A stretch of 64,000 bases of DNA, taken from Azospirillum oryzae (lineage in GTDB: Bacteria > Pseudomonadota > Alphaproteobacteria > Azospirillales > Azospirillaceae). Position 1 is the stretch's first letter, and each line of letters starts with the position of its first letter. The notes under the pieces are model-generated. The model was not told the origin of the DNA. It was given only the letters and a program-made list of their open reading frames with translations, and ran no database searches. The stretch is taken from positions 62,001 through 126,000 of the forward strand of contig NZ_FXAK01000010.1 of assembly GCF_900177515.1 (NCBI RefSeq), given 5' to 3'. Made by a program: the position numbers and the translations under genes. Below are positions 52,648 through 60,568 of this stretch, piece by piece.

Positions 52648-53919
52648 ATGCCCTTCGATCTGCTCGATGTCAAAGCCTCCGCTTCGGATGCGGTGAAGGC
52701 CCACACGGTCGGCACCCACCGGGTCATGGCGCCCGAACAGACCCTGGCGCGGGTCGCCCCGTTCCTGCCGATCATGGGGATCACCCGGGTCGCCAACGTC
52801 ACCGGGCTGGATGCCGTCGGCATTCCGGTGGTGATGGTGACACGACCGAATTCCCGCTCCATCTCGGTGTCGCAGGGCAAGGGGGTGACGCTCGCCGCCG
52901 CCAAGGCGTCGGGTGTCATGGAGTCGATCGAGAGCTACCACGCCGAACGCATCACCCTGCCGCTGAAGTTCGCCAGTTTCGAGGAGCTGCGCTGGACCCA
53001 TCCGGTGGTGGACGTCGACCGCCTGCCCCGGTTGTCGACCGGCAGCTTCAACCCCAACAGCCCCATCCTGTGGATCGAGGGGCAGGACCTGCTGAACGGC
53101 GGCCCGAAATGGGTTCCGTTCGAGATGGTCCACCTGAATTTCACCGTGCCGATGGCCCCCGGCCACGGCGCCTTCCTGGCCGGATCCAACGGGCTGGCGT
53201 CGGGAAACCACAAGGTGGAGGCGATCAGCCACGCCGTCACCGAACTGGTGGAGCGCGACGCGACCACCCTGTGGCGCCTGCAGGACCCGGTGGCCCAGGC
53301 GGCGACCCGCATCGACCTGGACAGCATCGACGATCCGGTCTGCCGCTCGCTGATCGACCGCTTCGAGGCGGCCGGGGTCGCCGTCGGCGTGTGGGAGACC
53401 ACCAGCGACGTCGGCCTGCCCGCCTTCCTCTGCCGCATCGTCGAACGCGAGGAAATGCCCCAGCATTCCATCCGTCCGGCCACCGGCATGGGTTGTCATG
53501 CGGCGCGCGAGATCGCCCTGTCCCGCGCCCTGACCGAAGCGGCACAGAGCCGCCTGACCTTCATCGCCGGCGCCCGTGACGACATGCCCCGGGCCGAATA
53601 CGAACGCCACCTCGACCCTGCCCACCACGCCCGCTGGAAGGCCATGATCGTGGAGGGCGCCGGCCGGCGCTCCTTCCACCATTGTCCGACCAGCACCGCC
53701 CCCACCATCGAGGCCGACCTCGCCCACCAGCTCGACCGGCTGCGCGCGGTCGGGATCGAGGAAGCGGTGGCGGTCGACCTGACCAAGCCCGAATTCGGCA
53801 TCCCCGTCGTGCGCGTCGTCGTTCCGGGGCTGGAGGGTGCCGACGAATCCCCCGACTACCTGCTGGGCGAACGCGGTCTGCGCGCGCTCGGCACCCAAGC
53901 CATGGAGAAGGCGGCATGA
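52648..53919 (+). CDS. YcaO-family ATP-dependent peptide-modifying enzyme
   Basis: This 423-residue protein has the YcaO ATP-binding features: SQGKG at residues 75-79, ESIESYHAER at 92-101 (Glu92, Glu95), and NGLASGNHKVEAISHAV followed by TELVERDA (Glu191, Glu199, Glu202). YcaO enzymes activate backbone amides with ATP. Those paired with TfuA form thioamides in the cases known (McrA maturation, thiovarsolin). The C-terminus lacks the proline-rich end of azoline-forming YcaOs, which fits a TfuA partner. Its stop overlaps the tfuA start by 4 bp, showing coupled translation. No E1-like or ocin-ThiF partner is present. Confidence 0.92.
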   Translation: MPFDLLDVKASASDAVKAHTVGTHRVMAPEQTLARVAPFLPIMGITRVANVTGLDAVGIPVVMVTRPNSRSISVSQGKGVTLAAAKASGVMESIESYHAERITLPLKFASFEELRWTHPVVDVDRLPRLSTGSFNPNSPILWIEGQDLLNGGPKWVPFEMVHLNFTVPMAPGHGAFLAGSNGLASGNHKVEAISHAVTELVERDATTLWRLQDPVAQAATRIDLDSIDDPVCRSLIDRFEAAGVAVGVWETTSDVGLPAFLCRIVEREEMPQHSIRPATGMGCHAAREIALSRALTEAAQSRLTFIAGARDDMPRAEYERHLDPAHHARWKAMIVEGAGRRSFHHCPTSTAPTIEADLAHQLDRLRAVGIEEAVAVDLTKPEFGIPVVRVVVPGLEGADESPDYLLGERGLRALGTQAMEKAA

Positions 53920-54668
53920 GCGGCGTCTATGTCTTCCTCGGCCCCACCCTGCCGCGCGAGGATGCGGCGTTGGAGCTGGACGCCACCTATCTGCCGCCGG
54001 TCGCCCAGGGCGACGTGTTGCGGCTGTGTGCGGAAAAGCCGGCGGCCATCGGCATCATCGACGGCTTCTTCGAAAGCGTGCCGTCGGTCTGGCACAAGGA
54101 AATCCTCTACGCCATCCATGCCGGCATTCCGGTGTTCGGTGCCTCCAGCATGGGGGCGCTACGCGCGGCGGAGCTGTACCCCTTCGGCATGATCGGCGTC
54201 GGCGCCATCTTCGAGGCGTTCCGCGACGGCCGGCTGGAGGACGACGACGAGGTGGCGGTGATCCACGGCCCGGCCGAGTTGGGCTACACCTCGCTGTCTG
54301 AGGCCATGGTCAACATCCGCCGCACCCTGTCCGACGCAATGGCAGACCGGGTGCTGACCGCCGAAACGGCCCTCCGCCTGGAATCGATCGCCAAGGAACT
54401 GCCCTACCGCGAGCGCGGCTACGGCCGGATGCTGCGGCTGGGTGCCGATATCGGCCTTTCGGCGGGCGAACTGGCGGCTTTCCGCGGTTGGCTGCCGCAT
54501 GGCCGGTTCGACCAGAAGCGCGAGGACGCCAAGGCGATGCTGCGCACCATGGCTCGACGGCTCGGCCGTCCGACCGGTGACGATGCGGCGCCGGAGGCTC
54601 GTTTCCACTTCGAGCGCACCGTCCTTTGGGAGCGTGCCCTGCGCGACGCGGCTCCGCTCGCGATGTAA
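53916..54668 (+). CDS. tfuA: TfuA-like protein
   Basis: This 250-residue protein contains the TfuA core VYVFLGPTLPREDA at the start, AAIGIIDGFFESVPSVWHKEI at about 43-63, and VFGASSMGALRAAELYPFGMIGVG at about 73-96. TfuA is named from the trifolitoxin locus of Rhizobium. In thioamide systems it is thought to deliver sulfide to YcaO. The C-terminal 100 residues are helical and less conserved. ATGA overlap with ycaO makes a coupled pair. No exporter or peptidase gene follows, so the modified product is either kept in the cell or exported by unlinked genes. Confidence 0.93.
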   Translation: MSGVYVFLGPTLPREDAALELDATYLPPVAQGDVLRLCAEKPAAIGIIDGFFESVPSVWHKEILYAIHAGIPVFGASSMGALRAAELYPFGMIGVGAIFEAFRDGRLEDDDEVAVIHGPAELGYTSLSEAMVNIRRTLSDAMADRVLTAETALRLESIAKELPYRERGYGRMLRLGADIGLSAGELAAFRGWLPHGRFDQKREDAKAMLRTMARRLGRPTGDDAAPEARFHFERTVLWERALRDAAPLAM

Positions 54669-54745
54669 GGGCGTATCGGCTAGACTGATCGCGCCGGGGT
54701 GGCGATGACTGCCAGCCCGGCGCGAAACTGTGCCTGGACGGACGG

Positions 54746-55456
54746 ATGAACGCGCCGATGGATGTTGCGGCGGTGCTGAGGCGCAACCGGCTGCTCGGGG
54801 AACTCGATGCCGGTCAGATGACGGAAATGCTGACGCTGGGTCGCATTGCCCGCTTTGATGCCGACCAGATCATCTTCGATAAGGGGGACCCCGGCGACAG
54901 CCTGTTCGCCGTGTTGAAGGGACAGATCGCCATCCGCACCTCCTCGGCGGACGGAAAGACGATGCTGCTCAACATCCTGGAAGCCGGCGATGTCCTGGGC
55001 GAGATCGGCCTGATCGACGGGCGGGAACGCACAGCCGCCGCGATCGCCCTGCGGCCGGTCGAGCTTTACCGCATCGACCGCGCCGACTTCATTCCGTTCC
55101 TGGAGCGTCACCCGCGCCTGTGTACCCGCATGATGATCGTTCTGTGCGACCGGCTGCGCTGGGTATCGGAGAATATCGAGGACGCCGTCTTCCATGATGT
55201 GCCGCGTCGGCTGGCCCGCAGGCTGCTGCTGCTGTCCGACAGCTATGGGCAGCAGACTGCGACCGGCCTGCGGCTGACCCTGCCGTTGTCACAGGAGGCC
55301 CTGGCCAACATGTTGGGAGTCACCCGTGAAATGGTGAACAAGTGCCTCGGTGCCCTGCGAAAGGCCGGAGTGGTGACATATGCCAAAGGGTTTATCGTCA
55401 TCAATGATCTGGCACTACTAAAGGACATGGCCGGTGACCCTGAACGGGTTCCCTAG
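54746..55456 (+). CDS. Crp/Fnr-family transcriptional regulator
   Basis: This 236-residue regulator has a cyclic-nucleotide-binding-like beta barrel (residues 18-115) with a phosphate-cassette-like GEIGLIDGRERTAAA (Gly85, Glu86, Arg95, Thr96), a dimer helix, and a C-terminal helix-turn-helix (SQEALANMLGVTREMVNKCL). The recognition helix keeps Arg194 and Glu195 of the Crp RETVGR motif and has Lys199 for its second Arg, so TGTGA-like sites are plausible. There is no Fe-S Cys set, so it is not Fnr. It follows tfuA by 77 bp on the same strand and may control the Crp-type site before the peptide gene. Confidence 0.88.
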   Translation: MNAPMDVAAVLRRNRLLGELDAGQMTEMLTLGRIARFDADQIIFDKGDPGDSLFAVLKGQIAIRTSSADGKTMLLNILEAGDVLGEIGLIDGRERTAAAIALRPVELYRIDRADFIPFLERHPRLCTRMMIVLCDRLRWVSENIEDAVFHDVPRRLARRLLLLSDSYGQQTATGLRLTLPLSQEALANMLGVTREMVNKCLGALRKAGVVTYAKGFIVINDLALLKDMAGDPERVP

Positions 55457-55472
55457 GGGGAATCCTTACCTG

Positions 55473-55497
55473 CCTAAAGTTTTGTTCCCAAAATAGG
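55473..55497. promoter_or_regulatory. Imperfect palindrome upstream of RHH copy 2
   Basis: CCTAAAGTTTTG and CAAAATAGG form an interrupted inverted repeat (TTTTG-TTCC-CAAAA with flanking CCTA/TAGG). It lies about 70 bp before the start of the second ribbon-helix-helix gene and might be an autoregulatory site. Evidence is weak. Confidence 0.35.
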
Positions 55498-55563
55498 TTG
55501 TGGTCGCGTTATAGTGTGCATGCGTTGGGGGCAATCGCACGGGTAGCACGAGGGCTTAAGAGC

Positions 55564-55944
55564 ATGTCGAGCGAAGGGAACAGGAAATCCAGCGTCGATC
55601 AATTCACGGGCGTCGCTTCACTGACTTCCCGCACGCTCAAATTGTCCGGGCGCGATGTAACGATCCGATTGGAGCCGTCATATTGGGAAGGGCTCGAAGA
55701 AATCTGCCGTCGGGAGGATCTGACGGTGGACGACCTCTGCTACGACGTCCGTGATCGCATGGAGCAGCAGGGCCGCCGTTCTTCCCAGGCGGGCGTGTCG
55801 CTTGCCAACGCCCTGCGCGTGTTCGTGGTCGGCTATTTCCGGCAGGCGGCGACCGAACGCGGCCATGCGCGTGCCGGTCACGGCCGGGGCCGCCCTTTCA
55901 TCGCGACGCCCTTCGACCTCGTCCCCATCACCAGCGACAGCTGA
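55564..55944 (+). CDS. Ribbon-helix-helix domain protein (RHH_4-like), copy 2
   Basis: This 126-residue protein has SRTLKLSGRDVTIRLEPSYW, EGLEEICRREDLTVDDLC and SLANALRVFVVGYFRQAA. It is a paralogue of the protein at 51.9-52.2 kb, sharing the spacing and the end YFRQA, with longer polar tails. The ATG at 55564 is taken because the frame upstream offers only a TTG. With its paralogue it brackets the peptide-YcaO-TfuA-Crp genes. Confidence 0.75.
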   Translation: MSSEGNRKSSVDQFTGVASLTSRTLKLSGRDVTIRLEPSYWEGLEEICRREDLTVDDLCYDVRDRMEQQGRRSSQAGVSLANALRVFVVGYFRQAATERGHARAGHGRGRPFIATPFDLVPITSDS

Positions 55945-56020
55945 CACCTGACACCTGAAAAACCCGGGACTCATGGGGACAGGCCTGTCGACCCGCCCCC
56001 AATGCGTCACGGCGCCAATC

Positions 56021-56809
56021 TTATTGGGCGGTCCAGCCGCCGTCCATCGTCAGGGCCGCACCACGCATGTTGCCGGCGGCCTCCGAGCACAGGAACACCG
56101 CCAGTTCGCCCAGCTGTTCCGGCGTGACGAAGGACTTGGACGGCTGCTTCTCGCTCAGCAGTTCGCGCCCGGCGTCCTCCACCGACAGGTTGCGGGAGGC
56201 AGCCAGCGCGTCGATCTGCTTCTGCACCAGCGGGGTCAGCACCCAGCCTGGGCAAATGGCGTTGCAGGTGATGTTGGTCTCCGCCAGTTCCAGTGCCGTC
56301 ACCTTGGTCAGGCCGATCACGCCGTGCTTGGCGGCGACGTAGGCCGACTTGTTGACCGACGCCACCAGCCCATGCACCGACGCGATGTTGATGACCCGGC
56401 CCCAGCCCCGCGTCTTCATGCCCGGCAACGCCGCGCGGGTGCCATGGAAGACGGCCGACAGGTTGATGGCGATCACCGCGTCCCATCGTTCCACCGGGAA
56501 GGCGTCGACCGGCGCCACATGCTGGATGCCGGCATTGTTGACCAGCACGTCCAGCCGGCCATAGGCCTCCTCGGTGGCGGCGACCATCGCCTCGATCTCC
56601 TCGGGCTTCGACATGTCGGCGCCGTTGTGGGCGACGCGCACGCCGAATTCCGTCGACAGCGACCGGCACAACTCGGCGATATAGCCGGCATCGCCGAAGC
56701 CGTTCAGCATCAGGTCGGCGCCCTGCCCCGCAAGCTGCCGTGCGATCCCAAGGCCGATCCCGCTGGTGGACCCAGTAACGAGTGCGGCCTTCCCCTTCAG
56801 ATTGGTCAT
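56021..56809 (-). CDS. bdhA: D-3-hydroxybutyrate dehydrogenase
   Basis: This 262-residue short-chain dehydrogenase oxidises 3-hydroxybutyrate to acetoacetate with NAD+. The cofactor motif TGSTSGIG is at residues 13-20, NNAG near 90, and the active site has SVHGLVASVNKSAYVAAKHG near 142-161. The C-terminus NMRGAALTMDGGWTAQ matches BDH. It is the last gene of a permease-ScoA-ScoB-BDH operon, 6 bp after scoB. Confidence 0.93.
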   Translation of the reverse strand: MTNLKGKAALVTGSTSGIGLGIARQLAGQGADLMLNGFGDAGYIAELCRSLSTEFGVRVAHNGADMSKPEEIEAMVAATEEAYGRLDVLVNNAGIQHVAPVDAFPVERWDAVIAINLSAVFHGTRAALPGMKTRGWGRVINIASVHGLVASVNKSAYVAAKHGVIGLTKVTALELAETNITCNAICPGWVLTPLVQKQIDALAASRNLSVEDAGRELLSEKQPSKSFVTPEQLGELAVFLCSEAAGNMRGAALTMDGGWTAQ

Positions 56810-56815
56810 TCTTCT

Positions 56816-57469
56816 TTATCCTTCGATCGGCATGGAACGGAGGTCCGGGGCGATGATCAGTTCGCACCCGGTGTTGGCGATCACCTGCTCCACCGTGACA
56901 CCGGGGGCGGTTTCCTTCAAGACGAGGCCGGCATCGGTCGGCTCGATGACGGCGAGGTCGGTCACCACCAGATCGACGCGGCGGACCGAGGTCAGCGGCA
57001 GGCCGCAACGCCCGACGATCTTGGCCTCGCCCTTGGCGCTGTGCTGCATGGCGACGATCACCCGGCGGGCGCCGGTGACCAGATCCATCGCCCCGCCCAT
57101 GCCCGGCACCATCTTGCCCGGCACCATCCAGTTGGCGAGCCGCCCCTCGCGGTCCACCTGCAGGCCGCCCAGCACGGTGACGTCCAGATGGCCGCCGCGG
57201 ATCAGCCCGAAGGAGAGGGCGCTGTCGAAGGACGCCGCCCCCGGCAGGGCTGAGATGGGCGAGCCGCCGGCATCGGTCAGGTCGTGATTCTCCGCTCCGG
57301 TGATCGGGCCGGACATGCCGACGATCCCGTTCTCCGACTGGAAGAACACGTGGCGTCCGGCCGGGACATAGCGGGCGACGAGAGTCGGCAGGCCGATGCC
57401 CAGGTTGACGAGGTCACCGTCCTTCAGCTCCAGCGCGACACGCTTGGCGATCAGGGTCTTTTCATCCAT
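56816..57469 (-). CDS. scoB: 3-oxoacid CoA-transferase subunit B
   Basis: This 217-residue subunit of acetoacetate:succinyl-CoA transferase has the catalytic glutamate in FFQSENGIVGM (Glu46), unlike the ESG-type PcaJ in this window. GLPTLVARYVP and GMGGAMDLVTGARRVIVAM are further family motifs. It works with ScoA to activate acetoacetate made by BDH. Confidence 0.93.
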   Translation of the reverse strand: MDEKTLIAKRVALELKDGDLVNLGIGLPTLVARYVPAGRHVFFQSENGIVGMSGPITGAENHDLTDAGGSPISALPGAASFDSALSFGLIRGGHLDVTVLGGLQVDREGRLANWMVPGKMVPGMGGAMDLVTGARRVIVAMQHSAKGEAKIVGRCGLPLTSVRRVDLVVTDLAVIEPTDAGLVLKETAPGVTVEQVIANTGCELIIAPDLRSMPIEG

Positions 57470-57486
57470 GGCTCGATACTCCCCGA

Positions 57487-58146
57487 TCAGCGCGGCTTGG
57501 AGGTGACGATGTGGTCGACCAGCACCGACGGCGTCATCACCGCATCTGGCGGGATGCAGCCGACGGGCAGGATGTCTTCGGCCTCGGCGATGACGGTGGC
57601 GCCAGCCATCGCCATCAGCGGGTTGAAGTTGCGCGCCGTCAGCGCGTAGGTCAGGTTGCCGTACAGGTCGGCCTGCTTGGCGGCGACCAGCGCGAAGTCG
57701 GCCTTGATCGGCATTTCCAGCAGATAGGTCACGCCGTCGATCTCGACCTTGCGCTTGCCCTCCTCCACCGTGGTGCCGACGCCGGTGGGGGTCAGCACGC
57801 CGCCCAGCCCGACGCCGCCGGCACGGATGCGCTCGGCCAGCGTACCCTGCGGCACCAGTTCCACCTCGATGTCGCCGGCGATCATCTGCTTCTGCGTCTC
57901 GGGGTTCAGGCCGATGTGACTGGTGACGACACGGCGCACCAGCTTCTCCACCACCAGCTTGCCCAGGCCGTTGTTGGGCCGGGCGGTGTCGTTGGCGATG
58001 ATGGTCAGGTCGCGCTTGCCCTGGCGGATCAGTTCGTCCACCAGGCGGTTGGGGCCGCCGACGGCCATGAAGCCGCCGATCAGCAGGGAAGCGCCGTCGG
58101 GAATGCGTGCAACGGCCTCTTCCAGGGATATGAGCTTGTTCTTCAT
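57487..58146 (-). CDS. scoA: 3-oxoacid CoA-transferase subunit A
   Basis: This 219-residue alpha subunit has the family N-terminus ISLEEAVARIPDGASLLIGGFMAVGGPNRL and the mid-region GVGLGGVLTPTGVGTTVEEG. Length and motifs match AtoD/ScoA. It starts 2 bp after the permease stop and is followed 17 bp later by scoB. Confidence 0.93.
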   Translation of the reverse strand: MKNKLISLEEAVARIPDGASLLIGGFMAVGGPNRLVDELIRQGKRDLTIIANDTARPNNGLGKLVVEKLVRRVVTSHIGLNPETQKQMIAGDIEVELVPQGTLAERIRAGGVGLGGVLTPTGVGTTVEEGKRKVEIDGVTYLLEMPIKADFALVAAKQADLYGNLTYALTARNFNPLMAMAGATVIAEAEDILPVGCIPPDAVMTPSVLVDHIVTSKPR

Positions 58147-58148
58147 GA

Positions 58149-59540
58149 TCAGACGATCCCGGTCAGGTAGTAGACGGCGATCACGAAGAAGACCGCCAGC
58201 GTCTTGATGCAGGTGACGGCGAAGATGTCGCCATAGGACTGCCGGTGCGTCAGCCCGGTGACGCCCAGCAAGGTGATGACGGCACCGTTGTGCGGCAAGG
58301 TGTCCATGCCGCCGCTGGCCATCGAGGCGACGCGGTGCAGCACCTCCATCGGGATGCCGGCGGCGTTGGCGGCGGTGATGAACTGGTCGGCCATCGCCGC
58401 CAGGGCGATGCTCATGCCGCCGGACGCCGACCCGGTGATGCCGGCGAGCGCGGTGACCGTCACCGCCTCGTTCACCAGCGGGTTGGGGATGGCGGACAGC
58501 GCATCGCGGATCACCAGGAAGCCCGGCAGCGCCGCGATGACCGCACCGAAGCCGTATTCCGACGCCGTGTTCATCGAGGCCAGCAGCGACCCGCCGATGG
58601 CGGCCTTCGTGCCCTCGGCGAAGCGCTGGGACACCGGCTTCCAGGCGAAGGCCAGCACCAGCAGGATGCCGCAGAGCAACGCCCCTTCCACCGCCCAGAT
58701 GCCGGCGACGGCGGAGACCTGCGTCACCAGCGGCTTGGCGCCGGGGGTCAGCGCCACCTCGCTGGTGGTGCCGTAAATGCCGGGAATCGCCATGGTGAAC
58801 AGCTTGTTCAGCACGCCAACGGCGACCAGCGGCGACAGCGCCAGGATCGGATTCGGCAGCAGCTCGGAAGCCACCGGCTCCGGCTCGTTGGTGTGGCCGT
58901 TGCCATACCCCTCACCGCGCGCGATGGCGGAGCGCACCCGCCATTCCAGATAGAGCAGGCCCAGCGTCAGGATGAAAACCGAGCCGATCAGGCCCAGCCA
59001 GGGAGCGGCATAGGCGTCGGTCTTGAAGAAAGTGGTCGGGATGATGTTCTGGATCTGCGGCGTGCCCGGCAGCGCATCCATGGTGACGGTGAAAGCGCCC
59101 AGCGCGATCACGCCTGGGATCAGGCGCTTGGGAATGTCGCCCTGCCGGAACATCTCCGCCGCGAAGGGATAGACGGCGAAAACCACGACGAACAGCGACA
59201 CGCCGCCATAGGTGAGCAGCAGACAGACCAGGACGATGGAGGTCACCGCACGCTCGCGCCCGACCAGCTTGATGACGGCGGAGACGATCGACTTGGAGAA
59301 GCCGGACAGTTCGATCACCTTGCCGAACACCGCCCCCAGCAGGAAGACCGGGAAGTACAGCCTCACGAAGCCGACCATCTTGTCCATGAACAGGCCGGTG
59401 AAGACCGGCGGCACGGCGGACGGATCGGTCAGCAGCACCGCCGCCAGCGCCGCCACCGGCGCGAAGAGGATGACGCTGAAGCCCCGGTAGGCGACCAGCA
59501 TGAGGAACGCGAGCGCTCCCAAGCAGATCAGGAAACTCAT
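58149..59540 (-). CDS. GntP-family permease, probable 3-hydroxybutyrate/acetoacetate transporter
   Basis: This 463-residue inner-membrane protein has about 12 hydrophobic segments. It resembles the GntP family members linked to short-chain hydroxy- and ketoacids (VFLLGAVFGKVIELSGFSKSIV; MDALPGTPQIQNIIPTTFF; GSASGGMSIALAAMADQF). As first gene of the scoAB-bdhA unit it is best explained as the importer of hydroxybutyrate or acetoacetate rather than gluconate. Confidence 0.87.
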   Translation of the reverse strand: MSFLICLGALAFLMLVAYRGFSVILFAPVAALAAVLLTDPSAVPPVFTGLFMDKMVGFVRLYFPVFLLGAVFGKVIELSGFSKSIVSAVIKLVGRERAVTSIVLVCLLLTYGGVSLFVVVFAVYPFAAEMFRQGDIPKRLIPGVIALGAFTVTMDALPGTPQIQNIIPTTFFKTDAYAAPWLGLIGSVFILTLGLLYLEWRVRSAIARGEGYGNGHTNEPEPVASELLPNPILALSPLVAVGVLNKLFTMAIPGIYGTTSEVALTPGAKPLVTQVSAVAGIWAVEGALLCGILLVLAFAWKPVSQRFAEGTKAAIGGSLLASMNTASEYGFGAVIAALPGFLVIRDALSAIPNPLVNEAVTVTALAGITGSASGGMSIALAAMADQFITAANAAGIPMEVLHRVASMASGGMDTLPHNGAVITLLGVTGLTHRQSYGDIFAVTCIKTLAVFFVIAVYYLTGIV

Positions 59541-59670
59541 TTGGACGATGCTCCCTCGATTGTTCTTTTCGGATGGCCGACGTCAGGGATGTCGGTTCCG
59601 GGCATTGCGGCGGAGACAGCCGCCGCAGCCTCTCGTGGTGAACCCGGTCACGGGTGCATGCATCGGTATC

Positions 59671-59686
59671 AGCAAGGGTCATGCCA
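59671..59686 (-). promoter_or_regulatory. Sigma-54 (-24/-12) promoter of the ketone-body operon
   Basis: On the minus strand TGGCATGACCCTTGCT has the invariant GG and GC with the exact 10-bp gap, and matches the consensus TGGCACG-N4-TTGCW except for one base. It is about 130 bp upstream of the permease ATG. RpoN control is also known for the E. coli ato operon. Confidence 0.7.
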
Positions 59687-59772
59687 GTAGCAGACGGTTC
59701 GATCGTCGCAGGCGAAACCTTTGACGCATCGGACTTTTTGCGCTGCACACAAAAACGGTGCCCGAACCTACA

Positions 59773-59839
59773 TCTCAGATTCGAGACAAGCGCTCTGCCG
59801 TCGGTCTCCAGTTGGAGATTTCGTCTCATTTTTTAGACG
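59773..59839. promoter_or_regulatory. Inverted-repeat array, candidate enhancer-binding-protein sites
   Basis: Three GAGA/TCTC inverted repeats follow one another: TCTCAGATTCGAGA (59773-59786), TCTCCAGTTGGAGA (59805-59818; starts 32 bp apart) and CGTCT-N8-AGACG (59822-59839). They lie about 90-150 bp upstream of the -24 element, the usual place for an AtoC-like activator. Nothing else is seen in 59541-59899. Confidence 0.5.
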
Positions 59840-59899
59840 GCGCCGGAAGGGTGGGACGATCTCGCCGACAAGCGGTTGAGCGGGCCTATGGAATGCCGC

Positions 59900-59922
59900 T
59901 TGACCTTCCAGTCGCTGGAAGG
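59900..59922 (+). promoter_or_regulatory. CueR-type copper promoter of copZ
   Basis: TTGACC (59900-59905) runs into the perfect palindrome CCTTCCAGTCGCTGGAAGG (59904-59922). The overlap of a -35 box with CCTTCC-N7-GGAAGG is the hallmark of CueR-controlled promoters such as E. coli copA. The -10 box is poor, as expected for long-spacer MerR-type promoters. No cueR gene is in the window. Confidence 0.75.
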
Positions 59923-59970
59923 CGCAGCCTGTCCCAATCAAGCATCACACGCGATCAAGGGAGAAGACCA

Positions 59971-60171
59971 ATGCTGACACTGAAGGTATCCGGAATGACC
60001 TGCGGCCACTGCGCCCAGACCGTGACCAAGGCCGTGGAAGCCGTTCCCGCGGTGGACCGTGCGCTGGTCGACCTGAAGGCCGGCCAGGTTTCCGTTGAAG
60101 GCAAAGCTGATGAATCCGTCATCCGCCAAGCCATCGAAGATGCCGGCTATGAGGTACAAGGCCGGGCGTGA
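59971..60171 (+). CDS. copZ: Copper chaperone CopZ (heavy-metal-associated domain)
   Basis: This 66-residue single HMA domain has the metal-binding loop GMTCGHC (Cys11 and Cys14) and the beta-alpha-beta pattern ending AIEDAGYEVQGRA. CopZ carries Cu(I) in the cytosol to CopA-type ATPases. AAGGGAGAAG lies before the ATG. It stands alone with no copper ATPase next to it. Confidence 0.95.
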   Translation: MLTLKVSGMTCGHCAQTVTKAVEAVPAVDRALVDLKAGQVSVEGKADESVIRQAIEDAGYEVQGRA

Positions 60172-60179
60172 AACGTCAT

Positions 60180-60224
60180 CACAAAAAAGAAAATGGGCGC
60201 CGGACCATGCGGCCGGCGCCCATT
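60180..60224 (-). terminator. Strong bidirectional-type terminator between copZ and hemP
   Basis: Perfect 12-bp arms AATGGGCGCCGG and CCGGCGCCCATT enclose a 9-nt loop. On the minus strand the stem is followed by TTCTTTTTTGT, making an efficient terminator for hemP. It can also stop copZ transcripts. Confidence 0.88.
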
Positions 60225-60262
60225 CTCGGTGACGTCTTCCCGGAAGGTTCGTTGAAGGTCTT

Positions 60263-60430
60263 TTATTTGGTCAGAATCAGTTTATTGGCGCGGGTCACGC
60301 GCAGGCGGTAGCTCTGCCCGGCGTGCTGGATCACGATCTCGCGGCTGCCCGACATCAGGCGGGCGGATTCGACCACCGGCAGGGACGCGGCGATGAAGGA
60401 GGCGGGAGCGGAGACGGCGCTGTCGTGCAT
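60263..60430 (-). CDS. hemP: Hemin uptake protein HemP/HmuP
   Basis: This 55-residue protein has the HemP core SARLMSGSREIVIQHAGQSY followed by RLRVTRANKLILTK. HmuP-type proteins help activate haem-uptake genes in Rhizobiales and relatives. The ATG at 60430 is preferred; a longer frame to 60523 would add an unrelated N-terminus. A Fur-like box lies about 90 bp upstream. No haem receptor gene is adjacent. Confidence 0.88.
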   Translation of the reverse strand: MHDSAVSAPASFIAASLPVVESARLMSGSREIVIQHAGQSYRLRVTRANKLILTK

Positions 60431-60517
60431 GGCGTGTCTTTCTTGCTGGACGGACGTTGCGGTCGGCGGTGTCCGGGCGTGAACCCTGAACCGAACCCTA
60501 CCTTCGCCCGCCGCCAA

Positions 60518-60537
60518 TTGCAAGTCATTCTCATTCG
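60518..60537 (-). promoter_or_regulatory. Fur-like iron box upstream of hemP
   Basis: TTGCAAGTCATTCTCATTCG (plus-strand reading) resembles a Fur-family site with consecutive CATTCT/CATTCG hexamers. Its place before hemP fits iron control. Fur, Irr or RirA binding cannot be told apart by eye. Confidence 0.5.
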
Positions 60538-60568
60538 CTTTTAGGGCGCACCACTCCGATTTCCCTGG

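Noticed and set aside
48721..55456. A cAMP circuit from the cyclase-like protein to the Crp-family regulator
   Set aside because: Key cyclase residues are altered, so cAMP synthesis by this protein is doubtful; proximity alone is not enough.
55449..55470. GGTTCCC-TAGG-GGGAATCC hairpin as a terminator after the Crp-family gene
   Set aside because: The stem is imperfect and overlaps the stop codon, and no U-run follows.
58149..59540. GntP-family permease as a gluconate transporter
   Set aside because: Its operon holds ketone-body genes, and the gluconate system is the TRAP operon at 16.8-20.5 kb.
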